From Duganella sp. CF517 (GTDB lineage Bacteria; Pseudomonadota; Gammaproteobacteria; Burkholderiales; Burkholderiaceae_D), in the NCBI RefSeq assembly GCF_900110275.1, contig NZ_FODC01000008.1:62001-126000 (forward strand): a stretch of DNA of 64,000 bases, read 5' to 3'. A program made the translations under genes and the position numbers. Below the pieces are notes generated by a model. That model was not told the origin of the DNA. It made no database searches and worked only from the letters and a program-made list of their open reading frames with translations. Positions 18,012 through 25,387 of the stretch are shown piece by piece. Position 1 is the stretch's first letter. Each line of letters starts with the position of its first letter.

Positions 18012-19250
18012 ATGATGCGGATTTATGTAGTCGGCGGCGCCGTGCGCGACGAGCTGCTTGGCCTGCCGGTCAAGGACCACGACCACGTGGTGGTCGGCGC
18101 CACGCCGGACGACATGCTGGCCCGGGGCTTCCGCCCGGTCGGCAAGGATTTTCCCGTGTTCCTGCATCCGAAGACGCAGGAGGAGTACGCGCTGGCCCGC
18201 ACCGAGCGCAAGACCGCGCCCGGCTACAAGGGCTTCGTGTTCCACACTTCCCCGGATGTCACGCTGGAGCAGGATTTGATCCGGCGCGACCTGACCATCA
18301 ACGCCATCGCCCGCGCCGACGACGGCGCGCTGACCGATCCCTTCGGCGGCCGCCGCGATATCGAACAGCGCGTGTTCCGCCACGTCTCCGACGCCTTCGC
18401 CGAGGACCCGGTGCGCATCCTGCGCGTGGCCCGTTTCGCCGCCCGCTACAGCGACTTCCGCGTGGCGCCGGAAACCAACGCGCTGATGCGGCAAATGACG
18501 GAGCAGGGCGAGGTCGACGCGCTGGTGCCGGAACGCGTGTGGCAGGAACTGTCGCGCGGGCTGATGGAAGACAAGCCGTCGCGCATGCTGGAGGTGCTGC
18601 GCGATTGCGGCGCGCTGGCGCGCATCCTGCCGGAGCTCGACGCGCTGTGGGGCGTGCCGCAGCCGGAAAAGTGGCACCCGGAGATCGACACCGGCGTCCA
18701 TATCCTGCAGGTGGTCGATTGCGCGGCGCGGGCGAAGCTGGAACTGCCGACGCGCTTCGCCTGCCTGATGCACGACCTGGGCAAGGGCGTGACGCCGTCG
18801 GCCACCTGGCCGGCGCACCATGGCCACGAGGAACTGGGCGTCAAACTGGTCGAGCAGGTGTGCAAGCGCCTCAAGGTGCCGACCGAGTGCCGCGACCTGG
18901 CCGTGATGACCGCGCGCGAACATGGCAACGTGGGCCGCGCGCTGCAACTGCGGCCCAACACCATCGTCAAGCTGCTCGAGCGCTGCGACGCCTTCCGCAA
19001 GCCGGCGCGCTTTTCGCAGATGCTGCTGGCGACCGAATGCGATTCGCGCGGGCGCATCGGCCCCACGGCCAGCTATCTCGAGGCGCCGTTCCCGCAGTTG
19101 GCGCACCTGGAGGCGGCGATGGCGGCCGCGCGCGGCGTCAACGCCGGCGAGATCGCCCAGGCCAGCGCCGACCATCCGCAACGGATACCGGAATTCGTGC
19201 ACCGCGCGCGGGTGACGGCCGTGGCAACGGCGCTGAGGGTGGACGAATGA
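18012..19250 (+). CDS. cca: CCA-adding tRNA nucleotidyltransferase with HD domain
   Basis: This enzyme adds or repairs the 3' CCA of tRNAs without a template. The 412-residue length equals the E. coli enzyme. The nucleotidyltransferase motif GGAVRDELLG followed by DHDHVVVG supplies the metal-binding Asp pair. RRDLTINAIA and RILRVARFAARY are class II CCA-enzyme motifs. The C-terminal half contains an HD phosphohydrolase domain (LMHDLGKG), as in the gammaproteobacterial form with phosphatase and phosphodiesterase activity. Two ATGs stand in tandem at 18012 and 18015. The stop overlaps the start of the following GNAT gene. Confidence 0.96.
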   Translation: MMRIYVVGGAVRDELLGLPVKDHDHVVVGATPDDMLARGFRPVGKDFPVFLHPKTQEEYALARTERKTAPGYKGFVFHTSPDVTLEQDLIRRDLTINAIARADDGALTDPFGGRRDIEQRVFRHVSDAFAEDPVRILRVARFAARYSDFRVAPETNALMRQMTEQGEVDALVPERVWQELSRGLMEDKPSRMLEVLRDCGALARILPELDALWGVPQPEKWHPEIDTGVHILQVVDCAARAKLELPTRFACLMHDLGKGVTPSATWPAHHGHEELGVKLVEQVCKRLKVPTECRDLAVMTAREHGNVGRALQLRPNTIVKLLERCDAFRKPARFSQMLLATECDSRGRIGPTASYLEAPFPQLAHLEAAMAAARGVNAGEIAQASADHPQRIPEFVHRARVTAVATALRVDE

Positions 19251-19924
19251 ACTCCATCGACCTGTTCCAAAATCCGCTGCGCCGCTGGGGCAAGCACAAA
19301 GACGGCAAACAGCGGCCGACGGTGCTGGTCAAGGAGCTGCAGGAGCGCGACCGCCGGCGCATGGTCAAGCACTTCCTCGAACTGGAAAGCAGCGACCGGC
19401 TGCTGCGCTTCGGCACCATGCTGCCCGACGAGCGGGTCGAGAAATACGTCAACAGCATCGATTTTTCGCGCGACATGGTGTTCGGCGTGTACAACCGGCT
19501 GTTCAAGCTGGTGGCGGTCGGCCACCTGGCCTTCGCGCCGCGCGACGAGTCCAAGAGCGCCGTCACCGAGAAGGAGCGGGTGGCCGAATTCGGCGTCTCG
19601 GTCAGCAAGAGCGCGCGCGGCATGGGCGTCGGCTCCAAGCTGTTCGAGCGCGCCGCCATCCACTGCCGCAACAGCGACGTCGATACTTTATATATGCACT
19701 GCCTGTCGTCGAACAAGACGATGATGCACATCGCGAAAAAGGCCGGCATGGAGATCCATCGCGATTACGGCGAGGCGGACGCCTATCTCAAACTGACTCC
19801 GGCCAACCCGGCCAGCGTGCTGCAGGAAGCGCTCGACGAGCAATTCGCCACGCTGGACTACACCCTCAAGGCGAACAAGCGCTTCGCCACCAAATGGCTC
19901 GGTCGCCTGACCGGCCGAAAATAA
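19247..19924 (+). CDS. GNAT family N-acetyltransferase
   Basis: The 225-residue protein has a GNAT core: motif A is EFGVSVSKSARGMGVGSKLFERAA near residues 105-128, containing the acetyl-CoA pyrophosphate loop ARGMGVG, and the following strand-helix is VDTLYMHCLSSNKTMMHIAKKAGM. Residues 1-40 form a basic extension, and the C-terminus after about 185 is helical. Start ATG 19247 overlaps the cca stop as ATGA, so the two are translationally coupled. The acceptor is unknown; the link to cca could suggest a tRNA- or translation-related target, which is only inference. Confidence 0.87.
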   Translation: MNSIDLFQNPLRRWGKHKDGKQRPTVLVKELQERDRRRMVKHFLELESSDRLLRFGTMLPDERVEKYVNSIDFSRDMVFGVYNRLFKLVAVGHLAFAPRDESKSAVTEKERVAEFGVSVSKSARGMGVGSKLFERAAIHCRNSDVDTLYMHCLSSNKTMMHIAKKAGMEIHRDYGEADAYLKLTPANPASVLQEALDEQFATLDYTLKANKRFATKWLGRLTGRK

Positions 19925-20018
19925 ACGCATTTTCCCCCACTTCAGTTAGAACCTTTACCGGCTGGCCTGGAATGAACGGTCAGACAAGATACGCAAACCG
20001 GTAACCAGGCTTCCCAAC

Positions 20019-20408
20019 GTGCCGCTGATCTCCTTACTTCTGCCCATGCCATGGGCGGCGGACGCCTTGTGCGGCGCGCAGTTGCGGGCGCCCGATCCGG
20101 GTGTTTGCCTGCAGTTGCTGGTGCTGTCGCCGCTGCTGGAGGAGTGCGTGGTCCGCGCCGGCCTGCAGGAGTGGCTGATACGACGCTCGCCGCTGCCGCG
20201 CCAGGGATTCGGGTGGACCTGGCCCGTGCTGGTGTCGACGGCCGCTTTCGGGCTGCTGCACCTGGGCTCCGGCTGGCAGGCGGCCGTCGCGGTGCTGCCA
20301 CCGGGACTGGCGCTGGCGCTGCTCTACCAGCGCACCCGCAACTGGTGGTGGTGCGCGCTGATGCACAGCGCGTTCAATGCCTTTGCTATCTCTGTCTGCG
20401 GTTTATAG
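20019..20408 (+). CDS. mrtJ: JDVT-CTERM system glutamic-type intramembrane protease (MrtJ-like)
   Basis: The protein is small (129 residues) and hydrophobic, of the CPBP/Abi (type II CAAX protease) family. All three family motifs are in order: EExxxR as EECVVR near residue 41, FxxxH as FGLLH near residue 77 and HxxxN as HSAFN near residue 115. The C-terminus is hydrophobic. It is immediately followed by a gene whose protein ends in a JDVT-CTERM-type tail, the pairing expected for a dedicated sorting protease that removes or processes that tail in the inner membrane. Start is a GTG; no better upstream codon exists before the in-frame stop at 19947. Processing of the neighbour is inferred from family and position. 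Confidence 0.85.
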   Translation: MPLISLLLPMPWAADALCGAQLRAPDPGVCLQLLVLSPLLEECVVRAGLQEWLIRRSPLPRQGFGWTWPVLVSTAAFGLLHLGSGWQAAVAVLPPGLALALLYQRTRNWWWCALMHSAFNAFAISVCGL

Positions 20409-20450
20409 ATCTATTCGGATCAATTTCAAGATCAACTTCAGGAGAGTGGC

Positions 20451-22589
20451 ATGACAGGTTTAACGTGGGAATTCCGGCTGCGGCACGCGGCGGCGGCGGC
20501 GCTGCTATTGGGACTGGCTTCGCAATCGGCGAGCGCGCAAGACGCGTTGAACGGGCGCTCCCTGTATCAGAACGGCCCCGTCGGCGGCGGCGGCACCTGC
20601 GTCGCCTGTCATGGCGCTAGTCCGGCCAACAATGTCAGTAACATCCAGCGCGCCGCCAATCAGCCGTCCGTCATCGCCGCCGCCATCGCCCGCAACGCTG
20701 GTGGCGGCATGGGCCAGTTCGCCGGCCGCTTCAGCTCCGCCGAACTGGCCGACATCGCGGCCTACATCGCCAATCCGACCGTGACGGCGTCGCCGGCGGC
20801 CTCGCTGGCGCCGGCCAGCCTGGCCTTCAGCGGCACCAGCATCGGCCAGACCAGCGCTCCTTTGAGCACGACCCTGAGCAGCACCGGCAGCGCCGCGCTC
20901 AATATCGGTAACATCACCCTGGGCGGCGCGGCGGCAGGCGACTATAGCCTGACCGGCGGCAGCTGCGCCAACGGCGCGGCCATCGCGGCCGGCGCCAACT
21001 GCACCGTGCAGGTCAGCTTCCGTCCGACGGCGGCCGGGGCGCGCGCCGCCACCCTGACCATCACCCACAACGCCACCGGCGGCAGCAGCGCCGTGGCCCT
21101 GAGCGGCACCGGCAACGCCACGCCGCAGGCGACCATCGCGCTGTCGGCGCCGAGCGTCAACTTCGGCGCGCAGCTGACCGGCGCCGCGTCGGGCGCCTCC
21201 ACCATCACTGTCACCAACAGCGGCCAGGCGCCGCTGGCGTTCACCTCGATCGCCGTCGGCGGCGCCAATGCCAATATCTTCACGCTCGGCGGCAACTGCG
21301 CGGTGGCGACGCCATTGCCGGTCAACGCCAGCTGCAGCGTCACGGTACAGGCCACGCCAACCGCCGCCGGCGCCTTCGCCGGCAGCTTGACCCTGGCCTC
21401 CAACGCCAGCAACGGCGCCGCCACGGTGGCGCTGTCGGGCACCGCTTCGGCCGCCGCGCCGGCGCTGACGGCCTCGCCGTCCGCGCTGGCCTTCGGCCTG
21501 CGCACGATCAGCTCCCCGGCGACGTCGCAGACGGTGGTGCTGGCCAACACCGGCAACGTCGCCGTCGCCTTCACGCGCATCGCGCTGACCGGTTCGAGCA
21601 GCTTCACCATCGCCGCCGGCGACTGCGGCGCCACCCTGGCCGTCGGCGCCAGCTGCTCGGTACCGGTGCGCTTCGCGCCGACCGCCGACGGCGCGGTCAC
21701 CTCCACCCTGGGCGTGACCTCGAACGCGGCGGCCGTGCAAGTGGCCATCACCGGCAGCGGCACCACGCAATCGGTCGGCGTCCCGGTGCTGTCCGAGACC
21801 GGGCCGATCGCCTTCGCCGATACGCAAGTCGGCGCCAGCGCGGCCGAGCACACGACGACCGTGGGCAACACCGGCAGCGCGGCGGTGCGCATCTCGACCC
21901 TGAGCCTGGGTGGCGCGCAAGCCGGCGACTTCGTCACCGGCGGCACCTGCGCTGCCAACGGCACCGTCAGCGCCGGCGCCAGCTGCACCATCACCACGGC
22001 CTTCCGTCCGACGGCCGCCGGCGCCCGCAGCGCAAGCCTGTTGCTGGTGACCGACGCCGGCGCGCAGTTCACGCTGCCATTGAGCGGCAACGGCGTGGCG
22101 GTCGCGGTCAGCGCGCCTTCGCTCGGCGTCAGCCCGCAAAGCTTCGATTTCGGCGCCGTCACCATCGGCGCCGCCGCGCCGACCCGCCGCTTCAGCTTGA
22201 CCAACAGCGGTTCGACCGCGCTGACCCTGGCCAGCGCCGCCTTCAGCGGCCCGTTCGCCGCCGTCGCCGACAGCACCGGCTGCGCCGCCTTCCCGTTCAC
22301 CTTGCAACCCGGCGCCACCTGCGACCTGGTGGTGCGCTACACGCCGGTCAACGCCGGCGGCAACAGCGGCAATGCCGTGATCCAGTCGAACGTGGCCGGC
22401 GGCAGCTGGACCATCGCCCTGAACGGCCAGGCCAACGCCGCCCCGTCCAACGCCACGCCGCAAAACCGCGGTGGCGGCGGCTGCTCGGCCTCGCAAAGCG
22501 TCAACGATCCGATGCTGGCGTTGCTGGCCATGCTGTCGCTCGGCGTGATCGTGTGGCGCCGCCGTCGCAACCGCGACGATCAAAACTAA
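20451..22589 (+). CDS. Cytochrome c / choice-of-anchor D protein with JDVT-CTERM tail
   Basis: This is a 712-residue exported protein. A signal peptide (about 1-29) is followed by a single-heme cytochrome c domain with CVACH at residues 50-54 and a likely axial Met87 in GGGMGQF. Then come five Ig-like ASPM/SPD2/Hydin repeats of about 100 residues each (about 125-665). Each repeat contains two cysteines 10-15 residues apart. The tail has Gly4-Cys678-Ser, a hydrophobic helix (LALLAMLSLGVIVW) and four Arg, the tripartite JDVT-CTERM form. It is expected to be processed by the adjacent MrtJ and held at the surface. AGGAGAG precedes the ATG. The heme suggests electron transfer; the partner is unknown. 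Confidence 0.88.
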   Translation: MTGLTWEFRLRHAAAAALLLGLASQSASAQDALNGRSLYQNGPVGGGGTCVACHGASPANNVSNIQRAANQPSVIAAAIARNAGGGMGQFAGRFSSAELADIAAYIANPTVTASPAASLAPASLAFSGTSIGQTSAPLSTTLSSTGSAALNIGNITLGGAAAGDYSLTGGSCANGAAIAAGANCTVQVSFRPTAAGARAATLTITHNATGGSSAVALSGTGNATPQATIALSAPSVNFGAQLTGAASGASTITVTNSGQAPLAFTSIAVGGANANIFTLGGNCAVATPLPVNASCSVTVQATPTAAGAFAGSLTLASNASNGAATVALSGTASAAAPALTASPSALAFGLRTISSPATSQTVVLANTGNVAVAFTRIALTGSSSFTIAAGDCGATLAVGASCSVPVRFAPTADGAVTSTLGVTSNAAAVQVAITGSGTTQSVGVPVLSETGPIAFADTQVGASAAEHTTTVGNTGSAAVRISTLSLGGAQAGDFVTGGTCAANGTVSAGASCTITTAFRPTAAGARSASLLLVTDAGAQFTLPLSGNGVAVAVSAPSLGVSPQSFDFGAVTIGAAAPTRRFSLTNSGSTALTLASAAFSGPFAAVADSTGCAAFPFTLQPGATCDLVVRYTPVNAGGNSGNAVIQSNVAGGSWTIALNGQANAAPSNATPQNRGGGGCSASQSVNDPMLALLAMLSLGVIVWRRRRNRDDQN

Positions 22590-22601
22590 CCTGGAGCCAC
22601 T

Positions 22602-23096
22602 ATGAAAATCAAAGCTATATCGATCCTGCTGGCCGCCACGCTGGGCGCATCGTCGGCGTTCGCGCTGGAGAAGGGCGCACCCGCGCCGCAGTTCGACCTG
22701 CAGGGCATGGACGGCGCCGTCCAACTGGCGAAGTTGACCGGCAAGGTGGTGTACGTCGACTTCTGGGCCTCGTGGTGCGGCCCGTGCCGCCAGTCCTTCC
22801 CGTGGATGAACGAGATGCAGGCCAAGTACGGCCCGCGCGGCCTGCAAATCGTCGGCATCAACGTCGACGCCAAGAGCGAGGACGCCAAGACCTTCCTGGC
22901 GGCCACGCCGGCCAAGTTCACCATCGCCTTCGATCCGAAGGGCGCCACCCCGCGCCAGTACGGCATCAAGGGCATGCCGAGCAGCGTGTTGATCGGCGCC
23001 GACGGCAAGGTCCTGCTGGAGCATTCCGGCTTCCGCGACGCCGACCGCGCCGAACTGGAAGCGAAGATTCAATCCGCACTGGGAGCCGCCAAATGA
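22602..23096 (+). CDS. TlpA-like thiol:disulfide oxidoreductase
   Basis: The 164-residue periplasmic thioredoxin-fold protein has a signal peptide (about 1-21, cleaved near AFA-LEKGA) and the active site WCGPC with Cys59 and Cys62. KVVYVDFWASWCGPC, the cis-Pro loop GIKGMPSSVLI and a central insert typical of TlpA/ResA are all present. Such proteins keep apocytochrome heme cysteines or other envelope thiols reduced, using electrons from DsbD. Here it sits 12 nt after the heme- and cysteine-bearing surface protein and upstream of dsbD, so those are plausible client and reductant. Its stop overlaps the next start (ATGA). Confidence 0.93.
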   Translation: MKIKAISILLAATLGASSAFALEKGAPAPQFDLQGMDGAVQLAKLTGKVVYVDFWASWCGPCRQSFPWMNEMQAKYGPRGLQIVGINVDAKSEDAKTFLAATPAKFTIAFDPKGATPRQYGIKGMPSSVLIGADGKVLLEHSGFRDADRAELEAKIQSALGAAK

Positions 23097-23308
23097 AAAC
23101 CCTGATCGCCCTGGCGCTGGCCGCCAGCCTGTCCGGCTGCGCCTCGTTCGGCAATGTCCAGCCTTGGGAAAAAGGCACGCTGGCCAAGCCCGAAATGACC
23201 TTCAACGACGGCGGTTTGTTCAGCCGTTACGACGACCATATCTACACCAGCCGCGAGTCCTCGTCGGGCGGCGCCGGTGTCGGTGGTGGCGGCTGCGGCT
23301 GCAACTGA
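23093..23308 (+). CDS. DUF4266 family small lipoprotein
   Basis: The 71-residue precursor has a signal peptide and lipobox LSGC with lipidated Cys16. The mature part is only about 56 residues: VQPWEKGTLAKPEMTF, then a Tyr/His stretch, and a glycine-rich tail ending Gly-Gly-Gly-Gly-Cys-Gly-Cys-Asn at the very C-terminus (Cys68 and Cys70). This matches the DUF4266 family, which is usually encoded next to DUF3570, as here. The terminal CGC could bind a metal, form a thiol relay or be a modification site; the sequence does not decide. It overlaps the upstream stop by 4 nt and ends 1 nt before the DUF3570 start. It has no function assignment known to me. Confidence 0.88.
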   Translation: MKTLIALALAASLSGCASFGNVQPWEKGTLAKPEMTFNDGGLFSRYDDHIYTSRESSSGGAGVGGGGCGCN

Positions 23309-23309
23309 C

Positions 23310-24494
23310 ATGGAATATCCTATGACCAGCAAAGAAATCACAGTTCCCGACGACGGCCAGCCGTCGATGTCGCCATCGTCGCTGGCCGGCTCGATCCTGG
23401 CGGCGGCGCTGCTGCTGCCGGGCGTGCAGGCGCGCGCCGAGGCGCCGCCGACCAATGGCGTGATCAGCATCGGCTATCTGGACTACCGCGAAAGCCAGTC
23501 CGACATGGACCGCATCCGCGTGCACGCGCCGTCGGTGTCGATCATGGCGCCGGTGGCGGGCGTCTGGAGCATCAGCGCCTCGGCGGTGACCGACGACGTG
23601 TCTGGCGCCTCGCCGCGCTACCATACGGCCGTCTCCGGCGCCTCGCGCATGAGCGACGACCGCAAGGCCGGCGACGTCTCGCTCAAGCGCTACCTCGATC
23701 GCGGCAGCGTGTCGGTCGGCGCCAGCTATTCGACCGAGCATGACTACGTGTCGCGCGCCTTCTCGCTGCAGGGCACCTTCGAGAGCGAAGACCGCAACAC
23801 AACGTGGTCGGCGGGCTTCGGCCGCGCCAACGACGAGATCAATTCCACCGGCGGCGCCGTGGTCGGCGAGAAGAAGAACACCACCAACCTGCTGGTCGGC
23901 GTGACCCAGGTGCTGACCAAGAACGACGTGGTGCAACTGACCTTGGCGCACGACCGCGGCCGCGGCTTCTTCTCCGATCCGTACAAGGCCTTCGACAACC
24001 GACCGCGCAGCCGCAACGAGAACACCGTGCTGCTGCGTTGGAACCACCATGTCGAATCGACCGGTGGCATCAGCCGCAGCTCCTACCGCTACTACCGCGA
24101 CAGCTTCGGCGTGCGCGGGCACACGCTGTCGCAGGAATACGTGCAGCCGCTGTCGCAGGGCTGGACCGTGACGCCGGAAGTGCGCCTCTACACGCAAAGC
24201 GCGGCGGACTTCTACTACGACCCGGTCTACGATCCGGTGTTCGGCACGCCGTTCCCGCCCGGCTTCAACGCCGCCAATCCGGGCCTGTCGTCTGCCGACC
24301 AGCGCCTGTCCGGTTTTGGCGCGGTGACCGTGGGGCTCAAGGTCAGCAAGCAGATCGACAAGCTGTGGTCGGTGGACGTCAAGGCCTCCGCCTATCAGCA
24401 GCGCGGCAGCTGGCGCGCGTTCCACTCCGGCAGCCCCGGGCTCGAGCCGCTGCGCGCGCAGACCTTCCAGATCGCGGTCAACCGGCAATGGTAG
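23310..24494 (+). CDS. DUF3570 family outer-membrane-type protein with flavinylation-like motif
   Basis: About 394 residues. A long N-terminal region leads to a signal-like segment (SLAGSILAAALLLPGVQARAEA). The mature protein is rich in alternating polar/hydrophobic strands (VSIGYLDYRESQSDMDRIRV, VSVGASYSTEHDY, ISRSSYRYYRD) and ends FQIAVNRQW, consistent with a beta-barrel. Near the N-terminus of the mature part, residues 95-101 read D-D-V-S-G-A-S (23592-23612), matching the D-x-x-S/T-G-A-S/T consensus used by ApbE to attach FMN. The apbE gene overlaps its stop codon. Alternative start ATG 23322. DUF3570 has no established function; flavin attachment is inferred. Confidence 0.85.
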   Translation: MEYPMTSKEITVPDDGQPSMSPSSLAGSILAAALLLPGVQARAEAPPTNGVISIGYLDYRESQSDMDRIRVHAPSVSIMAPVAGVWSISASAVTDDVSGASPRYHTAVSGASRMSDDRKAGDVSLKRYLDRGSVSVGASYSTEHDYVSRAFSLQGTFESEDRNTTWSAGFGRANDEINSTGGAVVGEKKNTTNLLVGVTQVLTKNDVVQLTLAHDRGRGFFSDPYKAFDNRPRSRNENTVLLRWNHHVESTGGISRSSYRYYRDSFGVRGHTLSQEYVQPLSQGWTVTPEVRLYTQSAADFYYDPVYDPVFGTPFPPGFNAANPGLSSADQRLSGFGAVTVGLKVSKQIDKLWSVDVKASAYQQRGSWRAFHSGSPGLEPLRAQTFQIAVNRQW

Positions 24495-25387
24495 AGGCGA
24501 TCCACCGCACCGCGTTCGACGCCATGGCCAGCCGCTGCGAGATCCGGCTGGCCGCGCCCGACGCCCACACGGCCGAACTGCTGTCGCGGCAGGCCGTGGC
24601 GGAGGTACGCAGGATCGAGGAGAAGTACTCGCGCTACCGGCCGGAGAGCATCGTCTCGCGGGTCAACGCGGCGGCGGGCAGGGAGCCGGTCGCCTGCGAC
24701 AAGGAGACCATGGCGCTGATGTCCTACGCCGCCGCGCTGTACGGCGCCAGCGAGGGGCTGTTCGACATCACCTCCGGCGTGCTGCGCAAAGCCTGGGATT
24801 TCCGCCGGCCGAGCGTGCCGAAGGCGCAGGTGCTGGAGCCCTTGCTGGCGCTGGTCGGCTGGGACAAGGTGGTGTGCGACGGTGAGGATGTGTCTCTGCG
24901 CGAAGCGGGCATGGAGATCGACTTCGGCGGCTTCGGCAAGGAGTACGCGGCCGACCGCGCGGCCGGCCTGCTGATCGAGGCCGGCGTGCGGCACGGCTAT
25001 GTGAACCTGGGCGGCGACATGCGCTTCATCGGCCCGCGCCTGGACGGGCGACCGTGGAGCATCGGCATACAGGACCCGCGCGATCCCGGCGCGGTGGTCG
25101 CCAGTATTCCGATCAGCCAGGGCGCGCTGGCCACCAGCGGCGACTATGAGCGTTATTTTGAACTGGATGGGCAGCGTTACTGCCACATCCTCGATCCGCG
25201 CACCGGCATGCCGGTGCGGCACTGGCGCTCGGTGAGCGTGATGGCGCCGATGGCGATAGCGGCTGGTAGTTGTTCGACGATCGCCATGCTCAAGCAGCAG
25301 GGCGGGCTCAATTTTCTGAACGCCTCCGACATGGGTTATTTGACCATCGATGATCAGGGGCAGATGTTGTATAGGGATATCTCATGA
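24488..25387 (+). CDS. apbE: FAD:protein FMN transferase
   Basis: ApbE transfers FMN from FAD to a Thr or Ser in exported flavoproteins. This 299-residue protein has the family motifs: FDAMASRCEIRLAA near the N-terminus, EGLFDITSGVLRKAWDF, the conserved EIDFGGFGKEYAADRAA, VNLGGDMRFIG and the metal/substrate end ATSGDYERYF, then YCHILDPRTGMPV. No clear signal peptide or lipobox is visible, so the site of action, cytoplasm or periplasm, is open. Start ATG 24488 lies inside the DUF3570 stop region, and the stop overlaps the dsbD start as ATGA. No NqrC- or RnfG-like substrate is nearby, leaving the DUF3570 protein as the candidate. Confidence 0.92.
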   Translation: MVEAIHRTAFDAMASRCEIRLAAPDAHTAELLSRQAVAEVRRIEEKYSRYRPESIVSRVNAAAGREPVACDKETMALMSYAAALYGASEGLFDITSGVLRKAWDFRRPSVPKAQVLEPLLALVGWDKVVCDGEDVSLREAGMEIDFGGFGKEYAADRAAGLLIEAGVRHGYVNLGGDMRFIGPRLDGRPWSIGIQDPRDPGAVVASIPISQGALATSGDYERYFELDGQRYCHILDPRTGMPVRHWRSVSVMAPMAIAAGSCSTIAMLKQQGGLNFLNASDMGYLTIDDQGQMLYRDIS

